DNA from: Clostridiaceae bacterium DTU079
GTDB taxonomy: Bacteria > Bacillota > Clostridia > Acetivibrionales > Acetivibrionaceae
Direction: 5' to 3'
DNA: 56,998 nucleotides
Assembly: GCA_001512505.1 (NCBI GenBank)
Contig: LFSC01000012.1
Coordinates: forward strand, 59,916-116,913
Part shown: positions 21,722 to 30,370 of the stretch, one piece after another
How the letters are laid out: each line of letters opens with the position of its first letter
Position numbering within the stretch: the stretch's first letter is position 1
Notes under the pieces: model-generated
What the model was told of the DNA's origin: nothing
Seen by the model: the letters and a program-made list of their open reading frames with translations, nothing else
Database searches by the model: none
Made by a program: the position numbers and the translations under genes

Positions 21722-23701
21722 TCAGCTTACATCTATCATATCAAGATATTTATAACCGTTTTCCTCAATAAAGGATTTCCTTCCCGTAAGGTTATCTCCA
21801 AGTAAAAGATCGAAAAACTCTTTGGTCTTCTCAGCATCATCCGGAAGTACCTTTATAAGCCTTCTGGTCTCAGGGTTCATCGTCGTTTGCCACATCATGT
21901 CCGGCTCATTTTCTCCAAGACCTTTGGACCGCAGTATTGTATACTTACCCTTCAATTTGGAAACAATTTCGTTCTTTTCCTTGTCCGAATAAGCAAAATA
22001 TGTTTTATCCTTTGTCCTAATTTCAAAAAGAGGCGATTCAGCAATATACACCTTTCCTGCATGTATCAGTGTCGGAACCAGTCTGTATATCATTGCAAGT
22101 ATCAGGGTCCTTATCTGGAATCCGTCCACATCCGCATCGGTACAAATAATAATCTTGTTCCAGCGAAGGTTGTTAATATCAAAGGTATTGAGATCTTTAA
22201 TATGCTTGCTCTTAATTTCTACTCCGCATCCTAAAACCTTTAATAAATCGGTAATTATTTCACTCTTAAAAATACCGTCATAACCTGCTTTCAAACAGTT
22301 TAAAATCTTTCCGCGAACAGGTATTATCGCTTGAAACTCCGCATCCCTGCCAAGTTTACAAGCTCCAAGAGCCGAATCCCCTTCCACTATATATATTTCT
22401 CTTTTGTTAACATCCTTGCTCCTACAGTCTACAAACTTTTTCACTTTATTGGAAATGTCAATATTGCCGCCAAGCTTTTTCTTTATATTAATCCTGGTTT
22501 TTTCCGCCGTTTCCCTGCTTCTTTTATTTACCAATATCTGTTCCAATATCTTATTGGCTTCCATTTTGTTTTCAATAAAATAAACTTCCAGCTGTTGTTT
22601 CAGGAAATCAGTCATTGCTTCCTGTATAAATTTATTGGTTATGGACTTTTTGGTCTGGTTCTCATAACTGGTAATAGTAGAAAAAGAATTTGTCACAAGA
22701 ATAAGGCTGTCTTGAATATCCTGGAATGTTATCCTTGACTCATCCTTATTGTATTTTCCCTCAGCCTTGAGACACCGGTCTATTTCGTAGACAAAGGCAT
22801 TTTTTACAGCCTTGTCGGGAGCTCCTCCATGTTCCAAAAAGCTTGAGTTGTGATAATATTCAAGCAAATTAACCTCGTTATTAAAGCAAAAAGCTATTTG
22901 CATTTTCACCTTGTATTCCGGCTTATCTTCCCTGTCCCTACCCCGGGTGGCCGTTTCATAAAACTGAACATTGGTAAACCCTTTATCACCGGAAACCTCT
23001 TTTATATAGTCGACTATACCGTTTTCATAGCAATATTCAAAGGTCTGTCCCGATTCTTCGTCATTGAGAATAAATTTCAATCCTGCGTTTACAACAGCCT
23101 GTTTCTTAAGCGTATTTGTATAGTATTCCAAGGGTATTTTTATATCCGTAAATACTTCAAGATCGGGTCTCCATTTTATAATGGTGCCGGTACTCTCATA
23201 GTCGTATTTTTCTTTTTTTAGTCCTCCCTTGTTTTCTCCCTTCTCAAAGTGCAGTTCATATTTCATTCCATCCCTGTAAACGATAACATCCATGTATTCG
23301 GAGCTGTACTGGGTTGCACAGCTTCCAAGGCCGTTCAATCCAAGGCTGAACTCGTAATTTTCACCGGAATTGTTTTTGTATTTTCCTCCGGCGTAAAGCT
23401 CACAAAACACCAATTCCCAATTATAACGCTTTTCCTTCTCATTATAATCGAGGGGTATTCCCCGTCCGTAATCCTTAATCATAATGGAATAATCCCGGTA
23501 TCTTGTGACTTCAATTACCTTTCCGAAACCCTCTCTGGCTTCATCTATTGAGTTGGACAATATCTCAAATACAGAGTGCTGGCATCCTTCTATACCGTCG
23601 GAACCGAATATTACAGCCGGACGGAGTCTTACTCTGTCAGCACCCTTAAGAGATGTTATACTATCATTTCCATATTTACTAACCTTACCTTGTTTTGCCA
23701 T
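21722..23701 (-). CDS. parE: Type IIA topoisomerase subunit B (ParE/GyrB-like, diverged)
   Basis: A 659-residue ATPase subunit. The GHKL ATP site is present (EILSNSIDEAREG, KDYGRGIPLDYN, GLNGLGSCATQYSS). The transducer domain is followed by a TOPRIM domain with EGDSALGACKLGRDAEFQAI, PVRGKILN and DADVDGFQIRTL. The usual EGDSAGGSAKQGRD is changed at several positions, in step with the divergence of the subunit A partner. First gene of the parE-parC(-uvrB) cluster. Its promoter carries a LexA-like operator exactly between the -35 and -10 elements, so it is probably damage-induced. Confidence 0.87.
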   Translation of the reverse strand: MAKQGKVSKYGNDSITSLKGADRVRLRPAVIFGSDGIEGCQHSVFEILSNSIDEAREGFGKVIEVTRYRDYSIMIKDYGRGIPLDYNEKEKRYNWELVFCELYAGGKYKNNSGENYEFSLGLNGLGSCATQYSSEYMDVIVYRDGMKYELHFEKGENKGGLKKEKYDYESTGTIIKWRPDLEVFTDIKIPLEYYTNTLKKQAVVNAGLKFILNDEESGQTFEYCYENGIVDYIKEVSGDKGFTNVQFYETATRGRDREDKPEYKVKMQIAFCFNNEVNLLEYYHNSSFLEHGGAPDKAVKNAFVYEIDRCLKAEGKYNKDESRITFQDIQDSLILVTNSFSTITSYENQTKKSITNKFIQEAMTDFLKQQLEVYFIENKMEANKILEQILVNKRSRETAEKTRINIKKKLGGNIDISNKVKKFVDCRSKDVNKREIYIVEGDSALGACKLGRDAEFQAIIPVRGKILNCLKAGYDGIFKSEIITDLLKVLGCGVEIKSKHIKDLNTFDINNLRWNKIIICTDADVDGFQIRTLILAMIYRLVPTLIHAGKVYIAESPLFEIRTKDKTYFAYSDKEKNEIVSKLKGKYTILRSKGLGENEPDMMWQTTMNPETRRLIKVLPDDAEKTKEFFDLLLGDNLTGRKSFIEENGYKYLDMIDVS

Positions 23702-23760
23702 AACCCCTATGCCACTCCTATTATATTTTCAATCAATATTTCCTCGTCATCCTAAAAATC

Positions 23761-23789
23761 AGCTTACATCAAACTTATGTTCGTGTCAA
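23761..23789 (-). promoter_or_regulatory. parE promoter with LexA-like operator in the spacer
   Basis: On the minus strand a perfect -35 TTGACA (23789-23784) is directly followed by CGAACATAAGTTTG (23783-23770). A 17-nt spacer leads to a weak -10 TAAGCT (23766-23761), 60 bases before the parE ATG. The 14-mer has the same CGAAC and GTTTG half-sites as the box before uvrA. Confidence 0.68.
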
Positions 23790-23861
23790 GATAGACGTCA
23801 CCCTTAAAGAAGGTCATATTATATGTGTGAAGAAAAATGAAAAGGATCATATTACAGTGTG

Positions 23862-24021
23862 AAGAAAAATGTGGAAGAAACATTGTGAAGCAAGTTGTAG
23901 AGTCGGTTAATTCCGCGAGGAAAGGGAGAGCATCCATTCCGCAAAGCAAGTTTTGTTCGACCCCGAGGAGTATTTACAGGCTCTGGACTTGCGCAAATTA
24001 AGTTTCCGGAACATTTTTCTT
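23862..24021. repeat. MITE-like intergenic repeat, copy A (complete)
   Basis: A 160-bp element with an exact 11-bp terminal inverted repeat (AAGAAAAATGT / ACATTTTTCTT) inside longer imperfect 52-bp arms. Its right arm (23970-24021) matches copy B (47895-47946, reverse complement) at 45 of 52 positions and the right arm of copy C (54280-54331) at 39 of 52. The interior shares GGAGAGYATCC with copy C. No coding potential. It fills most of the gap between parE and the next gene. To its left a 26-nt direct repeat (TCATATTA...GTGTGAAGAAAAATG) occurs twice. Confidence 0.7.
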
Positions 24022-24277
24022 AAAACTCATGTAATGAACTCACCTGATAGGTAACTTAAACAAAGGCAAAGGAAAATTTAGCTTTTTTATTGCAAAATTA
24101 ATTCCACTGTTATATAATTTATAGAAGGATTTTCAAACTAATATATTCTATTTAATTCTAAGTCACATTTGATGACTTCCGATATAAAATTATAAAATGG
24201 GTTGAAGTAAACATTCCATAGTAATTTTCAATCCCGGTATTTAATATTTTCTATAATTCATTAAAGGAGTGATATCG

Positions 24278-24748
24278 TTGGAAGAATTTATAAATGTAAA
24301 TCTTGATTCGAATTCATCAAGAGTAGACTCCATTTGCAGCATGGAAAACCTTAATCAGGAAGATTTAGGCAATTATATAACCGAATTTCTTCTTCCCGGT
24401 TTGCAAAGGAACTATAACTATGCCAAGGATTATCTACCCAATAAGACCAGAAAAAATATTTATAATATACAAAAATATCTGGCAGATCTTATTGATGACC
24501 AGGAATTCGTAAAGCTATCAACAAATTCAGATAATGATTCTGCGAACTATTCCAAGTATGAGTCACTGTTTTTACTGATAGAGAATATAAACCGTATCTA
24601 CTTTTTCTCTATTATCGTAAAGTCGAAATTAAAAGGCCCTTTGTCTCATTACAGCGTTGCATTGCGCAATATAATGAGGTTAACACAGGAGGTCCACAAA
24701 GAAATCTGCAATATAGCCAATTCGTCCCAGGATAAAATAATTATCTGA
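24278..24748 (+). CDS. Unknown helical protein, 156 residues
   Basis: The start is a TTG eight bases after AAAGGAG; the upstream in-frame GTG overlaps that site. The protein has no signal peptide or clear membrane span. It is rich in Asn, Ile, Tyr and Leu and looks mostly alpha-helical, with a conserved-looking core ITEFLLPGLQRNYNYAKDYL and a C-terminal MRLTQEVHKEICNIANSS. I recognise no family. It is transcribed away from parE, with the repeat element upstream, and stands alone. Confidence 0.7.
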   Translation: MEEFINVNLDSNSSRVDSICSMENLNQEDLGNYITEFLLPGLQRNYNYAKDYLPNKTRKNIYNIQKYLADLIDDQEFVKLSTNSDNDSANYSKYESLFLLIENINRIYFFSIIVKSKLKGPLSHYSVALRNIMRLTQEVHKEICNIANSSQDKIII

Positions 24749-24884
24749 AAATATTAATCCATTTTATATTTTTTCAGATTCCATTATTTAATTTCCTCCT
24801 CCATTATAAGAACATGCTTTTTGTGTAACAATATGCGTTTATTTGAATACTATATTATTAGCATAAATTATAACCTCTAAATAA

Positions 24885-24907
24885 AGGCATGAACCATAAT
24901 CATGCCT
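24885..24907 (+). promoter_or_regulatory. Small perfect hairpin upstream of small membrane protein
   Basis: AGGCATGA (24885-24892) pairs with TCATGCCT (24900-24907) around a 7-nt loop, 41 bases before the GTG start at 24948. It has no immediate T run (ATTGACGGTTTTT follows), so it could be a weak terminator of the upstream gene or a leader stem. Confidence 0.4.
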
Positions 24908-24947
24908 ATTGACGGTTTTTATCTTGTTCTTAAAGGGGGAAAAAAAA

Positions 24948-25124
24948 GTGGCTGAAGAAAATATTCTTAAGACAAATGAAACCGCAGATGTTCGGGGATC
25001 AGTACTTAATGAGACTGAAGCCAAAATAGCTCCTGAAAGAGAATATGTACGATATATAGTCCCTCAAAATAAAGAAGTAATATTGTTCTTTATACTTGTA
25101 TTTCTTATATTGTTTTACGATTAA
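24948..25124 (+). CDS. Small protein with C-terminal membrane anchor
   Basis: 58 residues from a GTG start eight bases after an AAAGGGGG site. The first 38 residues are polar and acidic; the last 17 (VILFFILVFLILFYD) are a hydrophobic tail anchor. Small clostridial and bacillar proteins with a similar tail (YjcZ-like) are often made in sporulation, but the match here is only by general character. A strong Rho-independent terminator follows 30 bp later, so it is a monocistronic unit. Confidence 0.6.
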   Translation: MAEENILKTNETADVRGSVLNETEAKIAPEREYVRYIVPQNKEVILFFILVFLILFYD

Positions 25125-25154
25125 AAAGTAAAATAAATATTCAAAAAATATCAC

Positions 25155-25197
25155 GAACTCTTACAAAAGGTATTTGCCCGGTAAGAGTTCTTTTTTT
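25155..25197 (+). terminator. Strong Rho-independent terminator
   Basis: GAACTCTTAC (25155-25164) pairs perfectly with GTAAGAGTTC (25181-25190), followed by seven T. It terminates the 58-residue gene. Confidence 0.9.
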
Positions 25198-25281
25198 ATT
25201 TAGTTATGGCACAAATTACATAATATTTAAAACATAAAAGCTTAGGAATTTTATAAAAATACTACATGAGGTGATATTTTT

Positions 25282-25893
25282 ATGAAAAGAAAAGGTTTAT
25301 TGGTATTTTTATTTGTTTTAATATTCTCTACCAATGTTTTTGCCCAATCAGAGGTTTATACGGTAAAGTCGGGAGATACGATGTGGAAAATAGCTGTAAA
25401 ATATGAGGTTGGCATTAGTGAAATAATATCAGCCAATCCTCAGATCAAAAACCCTGACCTCATATATCCCGGGCAAAAAATCAACATACCTAAATTAGAC
25501 GATATCAAATCGCAGGAGAATGAAGTAATAAGGCTCGTCAATGCTGAAAGAGCAAAGTATGGACTTCCTGCCTTAAAAGCCAATTGGCAGCTTTCGAGGG
25601 TTGCCCGATACAAATCCCAGGACATGGTGGACAAGGGATATTTCTCACATACCTCTCCTACTTATGGATCTCCCTTTAAGATGATGGAGTCTTTCGGAAT
25701 AAGGTTTTCTGCTGCGGGAGAAAACATAGCCATGGGGCTTAAATCTCCTTCGGAAGTTATGAAGGCATGGATGAATTCACCCGGTCACAGAAGCAACATT
25801 CTGAACAGTACCTATAATGAAATAGGTGTGGGACTCGCAAAAGATGCAAGAGGTAGACTTTATTGGACTCAGATGTTTATTAAATCGTATTAA
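25282..25893 (+). CDS. Secreted LysM-CAP domain protein (YkwD/SafA-like)
   Basis: A 203-residue secreted protein. A signal peptide (about 1-21, ending NVFA-QS) is followed by a LysM domain (about 25-72: YTVKSGDTMWKIAVKYEV, then ANPQIKNPDLIYPGQKI), closest in pattern to the LysM of spore morphogenesis protein SafA. A CAP/SCP domain of the YkwD family follows (about 78-203) with NAERAKYGLPAL, YFSHTSP, GENIAMG and SPGHRSNILN. It should bind peptidoglycan or cortex outside the membrane. The start has GAGGTGAT upstream. Role in spore or vegetative wall is not decided by sequence. Confidence 0.92.
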   Translation: MKRKGLLVFLFVLIFSTNVFAQSEVYTVKSGDTMWKIAVKYEVGISEIISANPQIKNPDLIYPGQKINIPKLDDIKSQENEVIRLVNAERAKYGLPALKANWQLSRVARYKSQDMVDKGYFSHTSPTYGSPFKMMESFGIRFSAAGENIAMGLKSPSEVMKAWMNSPGHRSNILNSTYNEIGVGLAKDARGRLYWTQMFIKSY

Positions 25894-25927
25894 CAATGAA
25901 ACAACTTCAAATCTTATTGGAAAAGAA

Positions 25928-25944
25928 GGGGGCAATATGCCCCC
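25928..25944. terminator. Hairpin between convergent genes
   Basis: GGGGGC pairs with GCCCCC around AATAT, 35 bases after the CAP gene. There is no T run, so it may be a weak or bidirectional terminator for the convergent membrane glycosyltransferase gene. Confidence 0.5.
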
Positions 25945-26068
25945 ATATTATATCCAGCCTATACTTTCCCCGAACTTTATTAAAATCTGTACAATCCGGT
26001 AGTAACAGTTATCGGTCATGCAATAATGGCAGCTCAACGCTTTATATGCACAATACAAACATCTTTTT

Positions 26069-27553
26069 CTAAACCTTCTTGAAAACCTTTCCTCTTTCAA
26101 ATACAAGACCGGCAAGTACACAGAGCACCACTATTGCTGAGTAATGGTATCTTCCGTGAACCTCAACAATAGTATGAACGGCACCAATTCCCAAAAACAA
26201 CAGCATCAAAAATGTAAGTATTTGGCTTTCCTTGGCTTTAAATTGAGAAATCAGTCCTAAAAAAGCCAATATCGCAATAATATAAAAAAAGTAGTTGCAT
26301 ACGCGCCTCAATGAAACCTGATACCTGTTTATATCAAGAACTAAAGACGCATCCTCTGTATTAGTTCCTGCAAGCATGTATGTTACAATCTCATCGTCTC
26401 TCCCCCATAAAACCTCATTCTTTCGTAAGGCAAACCTCAGATAGCCGAAACCATGATTTTTTATTCTTTGAATAGCCATCTTTATCAATTTATTATGAAC
26501 TTCCTGAGCATCAAAGTTATCCTGCTTAATCATCTCGGAAACCTCATCGGAATCATACTGGTTCCACATACCGGAGAAATTTATATTACTCCCCACATAC
26601 ATATTGAAGCCTATAGGATTTTTAGCAGTAGTGTAACCTACCTTATGAGATATAAACATTCCAATTATATTGAAGCAGACAAAATAAGCTATAATAAGGG
26701 AAACAATCGGTATTGCAGCTTGTTTCAATCCCTTTTCTTTGTTAATTACCTTCATTACTTCAATTAATCCCATAGCAATTATCAATATGAGAGCTAAGGG
26801 GCGAATTGCGTTTGTAAAAGCACACAGGATTCCGACTAAAAAATACAGTCCGCAAGAATGCAATAGATTCAAATTCTTTGAAGAAATTTTAAAATAAATA
26901 TATATCAATAAAACCATTAAAAAAGTATATAGCTGCTCCGTACTCACAACCGAAGAATAGAATATATGGGAAATCCAAAGACCCCAAATAACTGCAGCTG
27001 TAAACCCGGCTTTCCAATTTGAAATCATACTTCCTATTTTATATATCAAAAGTCCGGTTCCGATTTCAAATAAAATATTCAATATCAAAGCCCATAACTT
27101 GTTCGGCGATAAAAGTCTGTATACAATTCCCAGAATATAAGGATAGCCGAAGGTATGGGGAAAAAGAGCGACATATTTCCCCCCGGCACTCTCACCTCTT
27201 GAATAGGCTTCCGCCAAAGTATTATAAAGACCGAAATCGCTTTTGGGAGTAATATCTACTAAACTAATCCATATGAGTCTTGGTATAAGCGTTATCAAAA
27301 CAATGATCAATATTCTGATAAATTGCTTGTCCATTATCCGCAAATTCAAAAAACGTTTAAATAAATACATTCCTCCAAACCCTATTCCGCCAAGAAATAT
27401 TATAATCAATAGATTTAAAATCCTGTTAATTTTGGGGTTTTGCGATAATTGAAGTAAATCGGAGGTTAATATAAACTTAAAAATCACCAGAAAATATATT
27501 AAAGTTATACCTAAAATCAATTTGCCAAAATAATCTTTTATAATATTTTTCAA
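26069..27553 (-). CDS. Membrane glycosyltransferase, GT39/ArnT (PMT)-like
   Basis: A 494-residue polytopic protein with about 11-13 predicted membrane helices. The first large extracytoplasmic loop begins ITPKSDFGLYNTLAEAYSRG, an acidic motif placed like the catalytic Asp of PMT_2/ArnT-type lipid-phosphate-sugar transferases. TEQLYTFLMVLLIY and HGRYHYSAIVVLCVLAGLVF follow the same family pattern. It would transfer a sugar from a polyprenyl-phosphate donor to protein or a wall polymer. The start is TTG after GGTGGGAG. It stands alone; donor and acceptor are unknown. Confidence 0.8.
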   Translation of the reverse strand: MKNIIKDYFGKLILGITLIYFLVIFKFILTSDLLQLSQNPKINRILNLLIIIFLGGIGFGGMYLFKRFLNLRIMDKQFIRILIIVLITLIPRLIWISLVDITPKSDFGLYNTLAEAYSRGESAGGKYVALFPHTFGYPYILGIVYRLLSPNKLWALILNILFEIGTGLLIYKIGSMISNWKAGFTAAVIWGLWISHIFYSSVVSTEQLYTFLMVLLIYIYFKISSKNLNLLHSCGLYFLVGILCAFTNAIRPLALILIIAMGLIEVMKVINKEKGLKQAAIPIVSLIIAYFVCFNIIGMFISHKVGYTTAKNPIGFNMYVGSNINFSGMWNQYDSDEVSEMIKQDNFDAQEVHNKLIKMAIQRIKNHGFGYLRFALRKNEVLWGRDDEIVTYMLAGTNTEDASLVLDINRYQVSLRRVCNYFFYIIAILAFLGLISQFKAKESQILTFLMLLFLGIGAVHTIVEVHGRYHYSAIVVLCVLAGLVFERGKVFKKV

Positions 27554-27734
27554 TACACTCCCACCTCAAACTAAAACTCAATTCCTTCATCTTATTTGTA
27601 GGTTACTATATTATACCAGCAATAGTCAAGAGTATTCTTACCGTAATCATTTGATGATTTAATACAATTTATGCAATTGATTAGAAAACTCTTACTTATT
27701 TTAATGAAAGGAATGTAAACTTTTTTCATAACTC

Positions 27735-27763
27735 TTGCAATCCCATTTAAAATATACTAAAAT
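27735..27763 (+). promoter_or_regulatory. Promoter of the T-box/serC transcript
   Basis: TTGCAA (27735-27740) and TAAAAT (27758-27763) are separated by 17 nt, just upstream of the T-box leader. The placement gives a start near 27770 and a leader of about 310 nt. Confidence 0.6.
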
Positions 27764-27774
27764 AGAAAGTAGCT

Positions 27775-28025
27775 TTAATATACGAACATTAATATAATAA
27801 GCTTATGACGGGGAAAACAATATGTGTTCCGAAGAAGAGAGTTGATGGTTGGTGCAAATCAACCGGAGCCTATTGCACAATTCCACCCCTGAAGCGTTGG
27901 TGATGAGCCAAACCGTTGCAACGGTTATTTTGCATTAAAGTGAGTTAGATATTTATCTAACTAATTTGGGTGGCACCGCGGATATAATCTCTCGTCCCTG
28001 ATTGTTATGGGTTGAGGGTTTTTTT
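27775..28025 (+). ncRNA. Serine T-box riboswitch controlling serC
   Basis: Hallmarks in order: GACGGGGAAAACAA in stem I, an AG-bulge/loop region AGAGAGTTGATGGTTGGTG, a specifier TCC (27882-27884, followed by ACC as is usual), and the T-box sequence GGGTGGCACCGCGG (27968-27981). An intrinsic terminator follows (CTCGTCCC 27991-27998 with GGGTTGAG 28009-28016, then seven T). TCC is a serine codon. The T-box TGGC would pair with a G discriminator, as in tRNA-Ser. Uncharged tRNA-Ser should cause antitermination and turn on serine synthesis. The specifier fits the downstream gene. Confidence 0.93.
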
Positions 28026-28081
28026 ATTATTACATTTATGAAAATCAAATCAGAATAAAATAAAAATAAGGAGAGAATAAA

Positions 28082-29200
28082 ATGAAACCAGCAAACAAAC
28101 CAGTAAATCCATGTTTTTCATCCGGACCATGTGCCAAGCATCCCGGATATTCAATCGATCTTTTGAAAAACGCACCTCTTGGCAGATCTCACAGAAGTTC
28201 TTTGGGTAAATCCAAGCTCAGTGAGTCTATTGCCAGAACCAAAAAAATCCTTAAAATACCCGATGATTACAGGGTTGGTATTGTTCCCGCATCCGATACG
28301 GGAGCCTTTGAAATGCTTATGTGGAACGTTTTGGGCGAAAGAGGCGTTGATGTAATTTGCTTCGAATCCTTTGGAAACGGCTGGGCATACGACATTGAAA
28401 AAGAGCTTAAGCTCACTAATGTCCGTAAATTCTCCGCAGATTACGGTGATTTCCCTGATATTACAGACGTTAATTTTGATAATGACGTGGTATTTACCTG
28501 GAACGGTACAACAAGCGGTGTAAAAGTGCCCAATGGCGATTGGATTCCCGATGACAGGAAAGGTCTAACCCTTTGTGATGCTACATCGGCAGTATTTGCC
28601 ATGGATATACCCTGGAATAAAATCGACGGCTTAACCTTCTCCTGGCAAAAGGTGTTGGGCGGTGAAGCTGCTCACGGTATGCTTATACTGTCACCCAGAG
28701 CAGTGGAAAGAATAGAATCATATACACCATCCTGGCCCCTTCCTAAAATATTCAGGATTAAGAAAAAAGGCAAGCTTGACGAATCGGTTTTCCAGGGCTC
28801 CACAATAAACACCCCTTCAATGCTATGCAATGAAGATTATCTGGATGCTTTAAACTGGGCTGAATCCATTGGTGGCCTTGAAAAGCTGATTGAAAGAAGT
28901 GAACAAAACCTCAAGGTAATTGAAGATTTTGTTGAAAAACATGACTGGATAAGCTTTCTTGCCAAAGATAAAGCCATTCGCTCCAACACAAGCGTATGCT
29001 TAAGCATTGATCTTCCGGAGGAAAAAATAAAGAAGATGGTAAGCCTTCTTGCGGAAGAAAAAGTAGCCTACGATATCTCATCATACAAAGAAGCTCCTGT
29101 GGGTATTAGAATATGGTGCGGAGCAACAGTTGAGAAATCGGATTTGCAAATATTATGTGAATGGCTTGAGTGGGCATACTCTGAAGTTGCAAACTCTTAA
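28082..29200 (+). CDS. serC: Phosphoserine aminotransferase, Methanosarcina type
   Basis: A 372-residue class V aminotransferase of the archaeal-type SerC subfamily rather than the E. coli/Bacillus type. It starts with [16 protein letters not shown]. The PLP-binding Lys190 is in [15 protein letters not shown] and the phosphate contact region is [15 protein letters not shown]. It converts 3-phosphohydroxypyruvate and glutamate to phosphoserine. The start follows AAGGAGAGAATAAA. It lies directly behind a serine-specific T-box and ends in an 11-bp hairpin. No serA or serB is adjacent. Confidence 0.92.
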   Translation: MKPANKPVNPCFSSGPCAKHPGYSIDLLKNAPLGRSHRSSLGKSKLSESIARTKKILKIPDDYRVGIVPASDTGAFEMLMWNVLGERGVDVICFESFGNGWAYDIEKELKLTNVRKFSADYGDFPDITDVNFDNDVVFTWNGTTSGVKVPNGDWIPDDRKGLTLCDATSAVFAMDIPWNKIDGLTFSWQKVLGGEAAHGMLILSPRAVERIESYTPSWPLPKIFRIKKKGKLDESVFQGSTINTPSMLCNEDYLDALNWAESIGGLEKLIERSEQNLKVIEDFVEKHDWISFLAKDKAIRSNTSVCLSIDLPEEKIKKMVSLLAEEKVAYDISSYKEAPVGIRIWCGATVEKSDLQILCEWLEWAYSEVANS

Positions 29201-29224
29201 ATAAATGAACCTTAAATGAACCTT

Positions 29225-29263
29225 CCAACCCCTTCAATGAAATCACTCCAAAGAAGGGGTTGG
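29225..29263. terminator. Hairpin after serC
   Basis: CCAACCCCTTC (29225-29235) pairs perfectly with GAAGGGGTTGG (29253-29263), 24 bases after the serC stop and 10 bases before the stop of the convergent gene. There is no T run on either strand. Confidence 0.6.
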
Positions 29264-29273
29264 AGCTATTCCT

Positions 29274-29852
29274 CTATTGCTGTGACGGTACCGGATAAAA
29301 GTCCAAATCCTTAAGCAATGCTTCCACGTTACCATTAAAATAATAAAAGTAAGGTCTGAGTTTATTATCCAGTACCAGCAAATACGGATCGCCTTGTTCC
29401 GGCAGCAAGATAAAAACTTGATCTACCGAATAAATATTGTAGTCATTAAGCCAAGGATTCTGAACTTGAATAGGTGGAACAACCGGTATCCTTATTATAT
29501 AACCATTATCGGGAAAGGCTTTTACCGCAGCATACAAACCTGAAATATCTTTAAGATAGCTTACTGCCGTCTTTTCTATTGTTGGATTGGATGAAATTTT
29601 CTTTATTACTTCCCCTTTTTTAATGTCAAAAATCTCAACAGCTCTTCCAGATGTATCCGCTTCATGTTCCGATGCTAAAAAAGTTATCAGACTGGTTTGA
29701 TAGAATTGATTTGATAAACACAACAGTGATTCATATTTTTTATACAGTTCCGTTTTTTGATAATGATTATATATGTTAAGGGTAAGGGAAATTGCTAGAA
29801 CAATTAATATGCCGGCTTCTGTCACTCTTTTGATTATTTTGGTTAACATCAT
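29274..29852 (-). CDS. Unknown single-span membrane protein
   Basis: About 192 residues. An N-terminal membrane helix (ILIVLAISLTLNIYNHY, about residues 17-34) is followed by an extracytoplasmic domain of about 155 residues that I do not recognise. It contains IIRIPVVPPIQVQNPWL and VFILLPEQGDPYLLVLD. ATG codons at 29852 and 29849 lie at workable distance from a GGGGGG tract; the in-frame GTG at 29858 abuts it. It is convergent with serC. No function can be assigned. Confidence 0.65.
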   Translation of the reverse strand: MMLTKIIKRVTEAGILIVLAISLTLNIYNHYQKTELYKKYESLLCLSNQFYQTSLITFLASEHEADTSGRAVEIFDIKKGEVIKKISSNPTIEKTAVSYLKDISGLYAAVKAFPDNGYIIRIPVVPPIQVQNPWLNDYNIYSVDQVFILLPEQGDPYLLVLDNKLRPYFYYFNGNVEALLKDLDFYPVPSQQ

Positions 29853-29992
29853 GTTCACCCCCCGTAAAAATGTATTACAAGCAGGGTGAAAATATTACCT
29901 ATTATATTAAATTCCCAAAGTATAAGCCTTCTATTAATCTGTTAGTACTTAAGAATAAAGGTTAAGAAAAAATTAAAAACTTATGGAAATAT

Positions 29993-30364
29993 TTACTTGG
30001 CAATTTTCTTTTTTATCTCTACCAGCTCTACCTTATTGCTAAAGTTTTCCTTACCTAATACTTCAATAGAGCTTTCTATTAATTGTAATCTTTGCATTGT
30101 TTCAGTACGAAATTCTGTTAAGATCGCAGTTTGTTCACTTATAGCATCTACTTTGTGTTTTAATTCTGATATATCCGTTTTAATTGTACCGATATCATTT
30201 TTCATCGTACTGATCTCAGTTTTCATCGTACTCATTTCATCTTTCATCCCACTGATCTCAGTTTTCATCGTACTCATGTCATCTTTCATGATGCTGACAT
30301 CTTTAGCCAAATTATCAAATTTTCCGCTTAAAGTTTCAATTGCTTTTAGAATTTTTTCTTCCAC
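29993..30364 (-). CDS. Small coiled-coil protein with 14-residue repeats
   Basis: 123 residues, almost wholly coiled coil. The centre is three copies of a 14-residue (double heptad) unit, MSTMKTEISGMKDE / MSTMKTEISTMKND / IGTIKTDISELKHK. At DNA level this is a 42-bp tandem repeat between about 30165 and 30290. The start is GTG after GGAGG, and the ribosome site overlaps the end of the upstream AbrB-like frame. Similar small coiled-coil proteins are common in Firmicutes, with no known role. It lies downstream of a LexA-like promoter (30661-30689), so it may be damage-regulated. Confidence 0.7.
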   Translation of the reverse strand: MEEKILKAIETLSGKFDNLAKDVSIMKDDMSTMKTEISGMKDEMSTMKTEISTMKNDIGTIKTDISELKHKVDAISEQTAILTEFRTETMQRLQLIESSIEVLGKENFSNKVELVEIKKKIAK

Positions 30365-30370
30365 TATTTA

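Noticed and set aside
23862..24021. The dispersed repeat as a CRISPR array or integron-like site
   Set aside because: Copies are single, tens of kilobases apart, with no regular spacers and no cas or integrase genes near.
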